Shown in pieces: positions 11,501 through 22,974 of a stretch of 64,000 nucleotides of DNA (position 1 is the stretch's first letter; each line of letters begins with the position of its first letter). The position numbers were made by a program, and so were the translations under genes. The notes under the pieces are model-generated. The model searched no databases, had not been told where the DNA came from, and worked only from the letters and a program-made list of their open reading frames with translations. This DNA comes from Rallus limicola (taxonomy: Eukaryota; Chordata; Aves; Gruiformes; Rallidae): the NCBI GenBank assembly GCA_022605955.1, contig JAKCOZ010000596.1:52044-116043 (forward strand), in the 5' to 3' direction.

Positions 11501-12480
11501 CGGCCCTAGCAGACTGCAGTTCAAAACATGCTAAACGTCCAGCAATAACTCCCAAAGTAACGAAGCTAGGCCTGAAAGGCATAGCTTGTCTGAAACCTCC
11601 TAACAGGACACACGAGCAGACCCTGTCACTTTGGCTCTCAGCCTTTTCCTTTGCCTGGAAAGAGGGAACATGCCTGGTACCTCCTACGATGCCTTTCTCG
11701 GCCCTAGCAGACTGCAGTTCAAAACATGCTAAACGTCCAGCAATAACTCCCAAAGTAAAGAAGCTAGGCCTGAAAGGCATAGCTTGTCTGAAACCTCCTA
11801 ACAGGACACACGAGCAGACCCTGTCACTTTGGCTCTCAGCCTTTTCCTTTGCCTGGAAAGAGGGAACATGCCTGGAACCTCCTACGGTTCTTTTCTCGGC
11901 CCTAGCAGACTGCAGGTCACAACATGCTAAACGTCCAGCAATAACTCCCAAAGTAAAGAAGCTAGGCCTGAAAGGCATAGCTTGTCTGAAACCTCCTAAC
12001 AGGACACACGAGCAGACCCTGTCACTTTGGCTCTCAGCCTTTTCCTTTGCCTGGAAAGAGGGAACATGCCTGGAACCTCCTACGGTGCTTTTCTCGGCCC
12101 TAGCAGACTGCAGTTCAAAACATGCTAAACGTCCAGCAATAACTCCCAAAGTAAAGAAGCTAGGCCTGAAAGGCATAGCTTGTCTGAAACCTCCTAACAG
12201 GACACACGAGCAGACCCTGTCACTTTGGCTCTCAGCCTTTTCCTTTGCCTGGAAAGAGGGAACATGCCTGGAACCTCCTACGGTGCTTTTCTCGGCCCTA
12301 GCAGACTGCAGTTCAAAACATGCTAAACGTCCAGCAATAACTCCCAAAGTAAAGAAGCTAGGCCTGAAAGGCATAGCTTGTCTGAAACCTCCTAACAGGA
12401 CACACGAGCAGACCCTGTCACTTTGGCTCTCAGCCTTTTCCTTTGCCTGGAAAGAGGGAACATGCCTGGAACCTCCTACG
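8521..12480 (+). repeat. Array block, 20 monomers, mixed variants
   Basis: It contains GCCTGC, CTCGT (8814), CGAGG pairs, a TACAGTG plus AAGCGTCC monomer that also has TTGGTTCTC (about 9850), a second TACAGTG monomer near 10103, a two-monomer duplication (separate entry), a GTAACGAAG monomer near 11558, a TGGTACC to ACGATGCC junction near 11676-11692, and an AGGTCACAA monomer near 11912. The TGGTACC variant is otherwise confined to the right-hand HOR beyond 57 kb, so a monomer lineage is shared across more than 40 kb. Confidence 0.85.
10303..11094 (+). repeat. Two-monomer tandem duplication
   Basis: A CGAGG monomer with CTCAGACTTTTCC followed by a majority monomer (10303-10698) is repeated immediately at 10699-11094. 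The CTCAGAC change at about 10453 and 10849 is exactly 396 bp apart. The second copy has one private change, AACTACCAAAG (about 10757). The same CTCAGAC variant is otherwise seen only at about 42719 and 49057 in other blocks. Confidence 0.85.
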
Positions 12481-15054
12481 GTGCTTTTCTCGGCCCTAGC
12501 AGACTGCAGTTCAAAACATGCTAAACGTCCAGCAATAACTCCCAAATTAAAGAAGCTAGGCCTGAAAGGCATAGCTTGTCTGAAACCTCCTAACAGGACA
12601 CACGAGCAGACCCTGTCACTTTGGCTCTCAGCCTTTTCCTTTGCCTGGAAAGAGGGAACATGCCTGGAACCTCCTACGGTGCTTTTCTCGGCCCTAGCAG
12701 ACTGCAGTTCAAAACATGCTAAACGTCCAGCAATAACTCCCAAAGTAAAGAAGCGAGGCCTGAAAGGCATAGCTTGTCTGAAACCTCCTAACAGGACACA
12801 CGAGCAGACCCTGTCACTTTGGCTCTCAGCCTTTTCCTTTGCCTGGAAAGAGGGAACATGCCTGGAACCTCCTACGGTGCTTTTCTCGGCCCTAGCAGAC
12901 TGCAGGTCACAACATGCTAAACGTCCAGCAATAACTCCCAAAGTAAAGAAGCTAGGCCTGAAAGGCATAGCTTGTCTGAAACCTCCTAACAGGACACACG
13001 AGCAGACCCTGTCACTTTGGCTCTCAGCCTTTTCCTTTGCCTGGAAAGAGGGAACATGCCTGGAACCTCCTACGGTGCTTTTCTCGGCCCTAGCAGACTG
13101 CAGTTCAAAACATGCTAAACGTCCAGCAATAACTCCCAAAGTAAAGAAGCTAGGCCTGAAAGACATAGCTTGTCTGAAACCTCCTAACAGGACACACGAG
13201 CAGACCCTGTCACTTTGGCTCTCAGCCTTTTCCTTTGCCTGGAAAGAGGGAACATGCCTGGAACTTCCTACGGTGCTTTTCTCGGCCCTAGCAGACTGCA
13301 GTTCAAAACATGCTAAACGTCCAGCAATAACTCCCAAAGTAAAGAAGCTAGGCCTGAAAGGCATAGCTTGTCTGAAACCTCCTAACAGGACACACGAGCA
13401 GACCCTGTCACTTTGGCTCTCAGCCTTTTCCTTTGCCTGGAAAGAGGGAACATGCCTGGAACCTCCTACGGTGCTTTTCTCGGCCCTAGCAGACTGCAGT
13501 TCAAAACATGCTAAACGTCCAGCAATAACTCCCAAAGTAAAGAAGCTAGGCCTGAAAGGCATAGCTTGTCTGAAACCTCCTAACAGGACACACGAGCAGA
13601 CCCTGTCACTTTGGCTCTCAGCCTTTTCCTTTGCCTGGAAAGAGGGAACATGCCTGGAACCTCCTACGGTGCTTTTCTCGGCCCTAGCAGACTGCAGTTC
13701 AAAACATGCTAAACGTCCAGCAATAACTCCCAAAGTAAAGAAGCTAGGCCTGAAAGGCATAGCTTGTCTGAAACCTCCTAACAGGACACACGAGCAGACC
13801 CTGTCACTTTGGCTCTCAGCCTTTTCCTTTGCCTGGAAAGAGGGAACATGCCTGGAACCTCCTACGGTGCTTTTCTCGGCCCTAGCAGACTGCAGTTCAA
13901 AACATGCTAAACGTCCAGCAATAACTCCCAAAGTAAAGAAGCGAGGCCTGAAAGGCATAGCTTGTCTGAAACCTCCTAACAGGACACACGAGCAGACCCT
14001 GTCACTTTGGCTCTCAGCCTTTTCCTTTGCCTGCAAAGAGGGAACATGCCTGGAACCTCCTACGGTGCTTTTCTCGGCCCTAGCAGACTGCAGTTCAAAA
14101 CATGCTAAACGTCCAGCAATAACTCCCAAAGTAAAGAAGCTAGGCCTGAAAGGCATAGCTTGTCTGAAACCTCCTAACAGGACACACGAGCAGACCCTGT
14201 CACTTTGGCTCTCAGCCTTTTCCTTTGCCTGGAAAGAGGGAACATGCCTGGAACCTCCTACGGTGCTTTTCTCGGCCCTAGCAGACTGCAGTTCAAAACA
14301 TGCTAAACGTCCAGCAATAACTCCCAAAGTAAAGAAGCTAGGCCTGAAAGGCATAGCTTGTCTGAAACCTCCTAACAGGACACACGAGCAGACCCTGTCA
14401 CTTTGGCTCTCAGCCTTTTCCTTTGCCTGGAAAGAGGGAACATGCCTGGAACCTCCTACGGTGCTTTTCTCGGCCCTAGCAGACTGCAGTTCAAAACATG
14501 CTAAACGTCCAGCAATAACTCCCAAATTAAAGAAGCTAGGCCTGAAAGGCATAGCTTGTCTGAAACCTCCTAACAGGACACACGAGCAGACCCTGTCACT
14601 TTGGCTCTCAGCCTTTTCCTTTGCCTGGAAAGAGGGAACATGCCTGGAACCTCCTACGGTGCTTTTCTCGGCCCTAGCAGACTGCAGTTCAAAACATGCT
14701 AAACGTCCAGCAATAACTCCCAAAGTAAAGAAGCTAGGCCTGAAAGGCATAGCTTGTCTGAAACCTCCTAACAGGACACACGAGCAGACCCTGTCACTTT
14801 GGCTCTCAGCCTTTTTCTTTGCCTGGAAAGAGGGAACATGCCTGGAACCTCCTACGGTGCTTTTCTCGGCCCTAGCAGACTGCAGTTCAAAACATGCTAA
14901 ACGTCCAGCAATAACTCCCAAAGTAAAGTAGCTAGGCCTGAAAGGCATAGCTTGTCTGAAACCTCCTAACAGGACACACGAGCAGACCCTGTCACTTTGG
15001 CTCTCAGCCTTTTCCTTTGCCTGGAAAGAGGGAACATGCCTGGAACCTCCTACG
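12481..15054 (+). repeat. Array block, 13 monomers ending in the first TAG cassette
   Basis: Order: AAATTA; CGAGG; AGGTCACAA; AAAGACATAG followed by GAACTTCC; three majority; CGAGG with GCCTGC; two majority; AAATTA; TTTTTCTTT; TAG. It has the same marker order as 20599-22974 (first AAATTA positions 12544 and 20662, 41 monomers apart), but that copy lacks the second AAATTA monomer. From GAACTTCC to the end it also resembles the second half of the 17-mers. It may be the ancestral form from which the 17-mer and the 23-mer tail derive; the order of events is inference. Confidence 0.85.
14659..15054 (+). repeat. TTTTTCTTT plus TAG two-monomer cassette (representative)
   Basis: The first monomer has TTTTTCTTT in place of TTTTCCTTT (about 14812); the next has AAGTAAAGTAG in place of AAGTAAAGAAG (TAG at 14929-14931). 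The pair occurs 13 times, the TAG ending at 14931, 18297, 22851, 26217, 29583, 32355, 35325, 38291, 40070, 43238, 45020, 49574 and 54128. The copy at 45020 reads TAACGTAG. One TTTTTCTTT monomer near 53415 lacks a following TAG monomer. The cassette is the best anchor for dividing 12.5-54.3 kb into HOR units, and TAG is merely an in-frame stop of a non-coding frame. Confidence 0.95.
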
Positions 15055-18000
15055 GTGCTTTTCTCGGCCCTAGCAGACTGCAGTTCAAAACATGCTAAAC
15101 GTCCAGCAATAACTCCCAAAGTAAAGAAGCTAGGCCTGAAAGGCATAGCTTGTCTGAAACCTCCTAACAGGACACACGAGCAGACCCTGTCACTTTGGCT
15201 CTCAGCCTTTTCCTTTGCCTGCAAAGAGGGAACATGCCTGGAACCTCCTACGGTGCTTTTCTCGGCCCTAGCAGACTGCAGTTCAAAACATGCTAAACGT
15301 CCAGCAATAACTCCCAAAGTAAAGAAGCTAGGCCTGAAAGGCATAGCTTGTCTGAAACCTCCTAACAGGACACACGAGCAGACCCTGTCACTTTGGCTCT
15401 CAGCCTTTTCCTTTGCCTGGAAAGAGGGAACATGCCTGGAACCTCCTACGGTGCTTTTCTCGGCCCTAGCAGACTGCAGTTCAAAACATGCTAAACGTCC
15501 AGCAATAACTCCCAAAGTAAAGAAGCTAGGCCTGAAAGGCATAGCTTGTCTGAAACCTCCTAACAGGACACACGAGCAGACCCTGTCACTTTGGCTCTCA
15601 GCCTTTTCCTTTGCCTGGAAAGAGGGAACATGCCTGGAACCTCCTACGGTGCTTTTCTCGGCCCTAGCAGACTGCAGTTCAAAACATGCTAAACGTCCAG
15701 CAATAACTCCCAAATTAAAGAAGCTAGGCCTGAAAGGCATAGCTTGTCTGAAACCTCCTAACAGGACACACGAGCAGACCCTGTCACTTTGGCTCTCAGC
15801 CTTTTCCTTTGCCTGGAAAGAGGGAACATGCCTGGAACCTCCTACGGTGCTTTTCTCGGCCCTAGCAGACTGCAGTTCAAAACATGCTAAACGTCCAGCA
15901 ATAACTCCCAAATTAAAGAAGCTAGGCCTGAAAGGCATAGCTTGTCTGAAACCTCCTAACAGGACACACGAGCAGACCCTGTCACTTTGGCTCTCAGCCT
16001 TTTCCTTTGCCTGGAAAGAGGGAACATGCCTGGAACCTCCTACGGTGCTTTTCTCGGCCCTAGCAGACTGCAGTTCAAAACATGCTAAACGTCCAGCAAT
16101 AACTCCCAAAGTAAAGAAGCGAGGCCTGAAAGGCATAGCTTGTCTGAAACCTCCTAACAGGACACACGAGCAGACCCTGTCACTTTGGCTCTCAGCCTTT
16201 TCCTTTGCCTGCAAAGAGGGAACATGCCTGGAACCTCCTACGGTGCTTTTCTCGGCCCTAGCAGACTGCAGTTCAAAACATGCTAAACGTCCAGCAATAA
16301 CTCCCAAAGTAAAGAAGCTAGGCCTGAAAGGCATAGCTTGTCTGAAACCTCCTAACAGGACACACGAGCAGACCCTGTCACTTTGGCTCTCAGCCTTTTC
16401 CTTTGCCTGGAAAGAGGGAACATGCCTGGAACCTCCTACGGTGCTTTTCTCGGCCCTAGCAGACTGCAGTTCAAAACATGCTAAACGTCCAGCAATAACT
16501 CCCAAAGTAAAGAAGCTAGGCCTGAAAGGCATAGCTTGTCTGAAACCTCCTAACAGGACACACGAGCAGACCCTGTCACTTTGGCTCTCAGCCTTTTCCT
16601 TTGCCTGGAAAGAGGGAACATGCCTGGAACTTCCTACGGTGCTTTTCTCGGCCCTAGCAGACTGCAGTTCAAAACATGCTAAACGTCCAGCAATAACTCC
16701 CAAAGTAAAGAAGCTAGGCCTGAAAGGCATAGCTTGTCTGAAACCTCCTAACAGGACACACGAGCAGACCCTGTCACTTTGGCTCTCAGCCTTTTCCTTT
16801 GCCTGGAAAGAGGGAACATGCCTGGAACCTCCTACGGTGCTTTTCTCGGCCCTAGCAGACTGCAGTTCTAAACATGCTAAACGTCCAGCAATAACTCCCA
16901 AAGTAAAGAAGCTAGGCCTGAAAGGCATAGCTTGTCTGAAACCTCCTAACAGGACACACGAGCAGACCCTGTCACTTTGGCTCTCAGCCTTTTCCTTTGC
17001 CTGGAAAGAGGGAACATGCCTGGAACCTCCTACGGTGCTTTTCTCGGCCCTAGCAGACTGCAGTTCAAAACATGCTAAACGTCCAGCAATAACTCCCAAA
17101 GTAAAGAAGCTAGGCCTGAAAGGCATAGCTTGTCTGAAACCTCCTAACAGGACACACGAGCAGACCCTGTCACTTTGGCTCTCAGCCTTTTCCTTTGCCT
17201 GGAAAGAGGGAACATGCCTGGAACCTCCTACGGTGCTTTTCTCGGCCCTAGCAGACTGCAGTTCAAAACATGCTAAACGTCCAGCAATAACTCCCAAAGT
17301 AAAGAAGCGAGGCCTGAAAGGCATAGCTTGTCTGAAACCTCCTAACAGGACACACGAGCAGACCCTGTCACTTTGGCTCTCAGCCTTTTCCTTTGCCTGG
17401 AAAGAGGGAACATGCCTGGAACCTCCTACGGTGCTTTTCTCGGCCCTAGCAGACTGCAGTTCAAAACATGCTAAACGTCCAGCAATAACTCCCAAAGTAA
17501 AGAAGCTAGGCCTGAAAGGCATAGCTTGTCTGAAACCTCCTAACAGGACACACGAGCAGACCCTGTCACTTTGGCTCTCAGCCTTTTCCTTTGCCTGGAA
17601 AGAGGGAACATGCCTGGAACCTCCTACGGTTCTTTTCTCGGCCCTAGCAGACTGCAGTTCAAAACATGCTAAACGTCCAGCAATAACTCCCAAAGTAAAG
17701 AAGCTAGGCCTGAAAGGCATAGCTTGTCTGAAACCTCCTAACAGGACACACGAGCAGACCCTGTCACTTTGGCTCTCAGCCTTTTCCTTTGCCTGGAAAG
17801 AGGGAACATGCCTGGAACCTCCTACGGTGCTTTTCTCGGCCCTAGCAGACTGCAGTTCAAAACATGCTAAACGTCCAGCAATAACTCCCAAATTAAAGAA
17901 GCTAGGCCTGAAAGGCATAGCTTGTCTGAAACCTCCTAACAGGACACACGAGCAGACCCTGTCACTTTGGCTCTCAGCCTTTTCCTTTGCCTGGAAAGAG

Positions 18001-18420
18001 GGAACATGCCTGGAACCTCCTACGGTGCTTTTCTCGGCCCTAGCAGACTGCAGTTCAAAACATGCTAAACGTCCAGCAATAACTCCCAAAGTAAAGAAGC
18101 TAGGCCTGAAAGGCATAGCTTGTCTGAAACCTCCTAACAGGACACACGAGCAGACCCTGTCACTTTGGCTCTCAGCCTTTTTCTTTGCCTGGAAAGAGGG
18201 AACATGCCTGGAACCTCCTACGGTGCTTTTCTCGGCCCTAGCAGACTGCAGTTCAAAACATGCTAAACGTCCAGCAATAACTCCCAAAGTAAAGTAGCTA
18301 GGCCTGAAAGGCATAGCTTGTCTGAAACCTCCTAACAGGACACACGAGCAGACCCTGTCACTTTGGCTCTCAGCCTTTTCCTTTGCCTGGAAAGAGGGAA
18401 CATGCCTGGAACCTCCTACG
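15055..18420 (+). repeat. 17-mer HOR, copy 1 (3366 bp)
   Basis: Monomer order: GCCTGC; majority; majority; AAATTA; AAATTA; CGAGG with GCCTGC; majority; majority ending in GAACTTCC (16630); majority; one with AGTTCTAAAC (16867); majority; CGAGG; majority ending in ACGGTTC (17630); majority; AAATTA; TTTTTCTTT; TAG. Copies 2 and 3 have the same order. Copy 1 lacks the GAACCACC change shared by copies 2 and 3, so it is the outgroup. It is separated from copy 2 by the 23-mer at 18421-22974. Confidence 0.92.
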
Positions 18421-21400
18421 GTGCTTTTCTCGGCCCTAGCAGACTGCAGTTCAAAACATGCTAAACGTCCAGCAATAACTCCCAAAGTAAAGAAGCTAGG
18501 CCTGAAAGGCATAGCTTGTCTGAAACCTCCTAACAGGACACACGAGCAGACCCTGTCACTTTGGCTCTCAGCCTTTTCCTTTGCCTGCAAAGAGGGAACA
18601 TGCCTGGAACCTCCTACGGTGCTTTTCTCGGCCCTAGCAGACTGCAGTTCAAAACATGCTAAACGTCCAGCAATAACTCCCAAAGTAAAGAAGCTAGGCC
18701 TGAAAGGCATAGCTTGTCTGAAACCTCCTAACAGGACACACGAGCAGACCCTGTCACTTTGGCTCTCAGCCTTTTCCTTTGCCTGCAAAGAGGGAACATG
18801 CCTGGAACCTCCTACGGTGCTTTTCTCGGCCCTAGCAGACTGCAGTTCAAAACATGCTAAACGTCCAGCAATAACTCCCAAAGTAAAGAAGCTAGGCCTG
18901 AAAGGCATAGCTTGTCTGAAACCTCCTAACAGGACACACGAGCAGACCCTGTCACTTTGGCTCTCAGCCTTTTCCTTTGCCTGGAAAGAGGGAACATGCC
19001 TGGAACCTCCTACGGTGCTTTTCTCGGCCCTAGCAGACTGCAGTTCAAAACATGCTAAACGTCCAGCAATAACTCCCAAAGTAAAGAAGCTAGGCCTGAA
19101 AGGCATAGCTTGTCTGAAACCCCCTAACAGGACACACGAGCAGACCCTGTCACTTTGGTTCTCAGCCTTTTCCTTTGCCTGGAAAGAGGGAACATGCCTG
19201 GAACCTCCTACGGTGTTTTTCTCGGCCCTAGCAGACTGCAGTTCAAAACATTCTAAACGTCCAGCAATAACTCCCAAAGTAAAGAAGCGAGGCCTGAAAG
19301 GCATAGCTTGTCTGAAACCTCCTAACAGGACACACGATCAGACCCTGTCACTTTGGCTCTCAGCCTTTTCCTTTGCCTGGAAAGAGGGAACATGCCTGGA
19401 ACCTCCTACGGTGCTTTTCTCGGCCCTAGCAGACTGCAGTTCAAAACATGCTAAACGTCCAGCAATAACTCCCAAAGTAAAGAAGCTAGGCCTGAAAGGC
19501 ATAGCTTGTCTGAAACCTCCGAACAGGACACACGAGCAGACCCTGTCACTTTGGCTCTCAGCCTTTTCCTTTGCCTGGAAAGAGGGAACATGCCTGGAAC
19601 CTCCTACGGTGCTTTTCTCGGCCCTAGCAGACTGCAGTTCAAAACATGCTAAACGTCCAGCAATAACTCCCAAAGTAAAGAAGCTAGGCCTGAAAGGCAT
19701 AGCTTGTCTGAAACCTCCTAACAGGACACACGAGCAGACCCTGTCACTTTGGCTCTCAGCCTTTTCCTTTGCCTGGAAAGAGGGAACATGCCTGGAACCT
19801 CCTACGGTGCTTTTCTCGGCCCTAGCAGACTGCAGTTCAAAACATGCTAAACGTCCAGCAATAACTCCCAAAGTAAAGAAGCTAGGCCTGAAAGGCATAG
19901 CTTGTCTGAAACCTCCTAACAGGACACACGAGCAGACCCTGTCACTTTGGCTCTCAGCCTTTTCCTTTGCCTGGAAAGAGGGAACATGCCTGGAACCTCC
20001 TACGGTGCTTTTCTCGGCCCTAGCAGACTGCAGTTCAAAACATGCTAAACGTCCAGCAATAACTCCCAAAGTAAAGAAGCGAGGCCTGAAAGGCATAGCT
20101 TGTCTGAAACCTCCTAACAGGACACACGAGCAGACCCTGTCACTTTGGCTCTCAGCCTTTTCCTTTGCCTGGAAAGAGGGAACATGCCTGGAACCTCCTA
20201 CGGTGCTTTTCTCGGCCCTAGCAGACTGCAGTTCAAAACATGCTAAACGTCCAGCAATAACTCCCAAAGTAAAGAAGCTAGGCCTGAAAGGCATAGCTTG
20301 TCTGAAACCTCCTAACAGGACACACGAGCAGACCCTGTCACTTTGGCTCTCAGCCTTTTCCTTTGCCTGGAAAGAGGGAACATGCCTGGAACCTCCTACG
20401 GTGCTTTTCTCGGCCCTAGCAGACTGCAGTTCAAAACATGCTAAACGTCCAGCAATAACTCCCAAAGTAAAGAAGCTAGGCCTGAAAGGCATAGCTTGTC
20501 TGAAACCTCCTAACAGGACACACGAGCAGACCCTGTCACTTTGGCTCTCAGCCTTTTCCTTTGCCTGGAAAGAGGGAACATGCCTGGAACCTCCTACGGT
20601 GCTTTTCTCGGCCCTAGCAGACTGCAGTTCAAAACATGCTAAACGTCCAGCAATAACTCCCAAATTAAAGAAGCTAGGCCTGAAAGGCATAGCTTGTCTG
20701 AAACCTCCTAACAGGACACACGAGCAGACCCTGTCACTTTGGCTCTCAGCCTTTTCCTTTGCCTGGAAAGAGGGAACATGCCTGGAACCTCCTACGGTGC
20801 TTTTCTCGGCCCTAGCAGACTGCAGTTCAAAACATGCTAAACGTCCAGCAATAACTCCCAAAGTAAAGAAGCGAGGCCTGAAAGGCATAGCTTGTCTGAA
20901 ACCTCCTAACAGGACACACGAGCAGACCCTGTCACTTTGGCTCTCAGCCTTTTCCTTTGCCTGGAAAGAGGGAACATGCCTGGAACCTCCTACGGTGCTT
21001 TTCTCGGCCCTAGCAGACTGCAGGTCACAACATGCTAAACGTCCAGCAATAACTCCCAAAGTAAAGAAGCTAGGCCTGAAAGGCATAGCTTGTCTGAAAC
21101 CTCCTAACAGGACACACGAGCAGACCCTGTCACTTTGGCTCTCAGCCTTTTCCTTTGCCTGGAAAGAGGGAACATGCCTGGAACCTCCTACGGTGCTTTT
21201 CTCGGCCCTAGCAGACTGCAGTTCAAAACATGCTAAACGTCCAGCAATAACTCCCAAAGTAAAGAAGCTAGGCCTGAAAGACATAGCTTGTCTGAAACCT
21301 CCTAACAGGACACACGAGCAGACCCTGTCACTTTGGCTCTCAGCCTTTTCCTTTGCCTGGAAAGAGGGAACATGCCTGGAACTTCCTACGGTGCTTTTCT

Positions 21401-22974
21401 CGGCCCTAGCAGACTGCAGTTCAAAACATGCTAAACGTCCAGCAATAACTCCCAAAGTAAAGAAGCTAGGCCTGAAAGGCATAGCTTGTCTGAAACCTCC
21501 TAACAGGACACACGAGCAGACCCTGTCACTTTGGCTCTCAGCCTTTTCCTTTGCCTGGAAAGAGGGAACATGCCTGGAACCTCCTACGGTGCTTTTCTCG
21601 GCCCTAGCAGACTGCAGTTCAAAACATGCTAAACGTCCAGCAATAACTCCCAAAGTAAAGAAGCTAGGCCTGAAAGGCATAGCTTGTCTGAAACCTCCTA
21701 ACAGGACACACGAGCAGACCCTGTCACTTTGGCTCTCAGCCTTTTCCTTTGCCTGGAAAGAGGGAACATGCCTGGAACCTCCTACGGTGCTTTTCTCGGC
21801 CCTAGCAGACTGCAGTTCAAAACATGCTAAACGTCCAGCAATAACTCCCAAAGTAAAGAAGCTAGGCCTGAAAGGCATAGCTTGTCTGAAACCTCCTAAC
21901 AGGACACACGAGCAGACCCTGTCACTTTGGCTCTCAGCCTTTTCCTTTGCCTGGAAAGAGGGAACATGCCTGGAACCTCCTACGGTGCTTTTCTCGGCCC
22001 TAGCAGACTGCAGTTCAAAACATGCTAAACGTCCAGCAATAACTCCCAAAGTAAAGAAGCGAGGCCTGAAAGGCATAGCTTGTCTGAAACCTCCTAACAG
22101 GACACACGAGCAGACCCTGTCACTTTGGCTCTCAGCCTTTTCCTTTGCCTGGAAAGAGGGAACATGCCTGGAACCTCCTACGGTGCTTTTCTCGGCCCTA
22201 GCAGACTGCAGTTCAAAACATGCTAAACGTCCAGCAATAACTCCCAAAGTAAAGAAGCTAGGCCTGAAAGGCATAGCTTGTCTGAAACCTCCTAACAGGA
22301 CACACGAGCAGACCCTGTCACTTTGGCTCTCAGCCTTTTCCTTTGCCTGGAAAGAGGGAACATGCCTGGAACCTCCTACGGTTCTTTTCTCGGCCCTAGC
22401 AGACTGCAGTTCAAAACATGCTAAACGTCCAGCAATAACTCCCAAAGTAAAGAAGCTAGGCCTGAAAGGCATAGCTTGTCTGAAACCTCCTAACAGGACA
22501 CACGAGCAGACCCTGTCACTTTGGCTCTCAGCCTTTTCCTTTGCCTGGAAAGAGGGAACATGCCTGGAACCTCCTACGGTGCTTTTCTCGGCCCTAGCAG
22601 ACTGCAGTTCAAAACATGCTAAACGTCCAGCAATAACTCCCAAAGTAAAGAAGCTAGGCCTGAAAGGCATAGCTTGTCTGAAACCTCCTAACAGGACACA
22701 CGAGCAGACCCTGTCACTTTGGCTCTCAGCCTTTTTCTTTGCCTGGAAAGAGGGAACATGCCTGGAACCTCCTACGGTGCTTTTCTCGGCCCTAGCAGAC
22801 TGCAGTTCAAAACATGCTAAACGTCCAGCAATAACTCCCAAAGTAAAGTAGCTAGGCCTGAAAGGCATAGCTTGTCTGAAACCTCCTAACAGGACACACG
22901 AGCAGACCCTGTCACTTTGGCTCTCAGCCTTTTCCTTTGCCTGGAAAGAGGGAACATGCCTGGAACCTCCTACG
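18421..22974 (+). repeat. 23-mer block, apparent recombinant HOR
   Basis: The first 11 monomers (18421-20598) follow the order of the 14-mer at 29707: two GCCTGC monomers, majority, TTGGTTCTC (19157), a GTGTTTTT/CATTCTAA/CGAGG/CGATCAG monomer (19215-19340), a CCGAACAGG monomer (19520), and so on. From the AAATTA monomer at 20599 the order switches to that of 12481-15054: CGAGG, AGGTCACAA (21020), GACATAG, GAACTTCC and on to the TTTTTCTTT/TAG cassette. AAATTA is shared by both sources, which makes it the likely crossover point. 23 x 198 is exactly 4554 bp. Confidence 0.85.

Noticed and set aside
2545..14931. 12.4-kb plus-strand open frame (4128 codons), and the similar plus frames that follow it
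   Set aside because: The majority monomer has no ATG in this frame (starts rely on GTG or other codons), recurrent variants are mostly residue-changing, and TAG and TGA monomers interrupt it. It is satellite, not a repeat protein gene.
2532..19304. 16.8-kb minus-strand open frame (5590 codons)
   Set aside because: It is one open frame of the 198-bp satellite repeated about 84 times. It ends where a CGATCAG variant creates a minus-strand TGA. Frequent amino-acid-changing variants, no domain and no non-repeat portion argue against coding.
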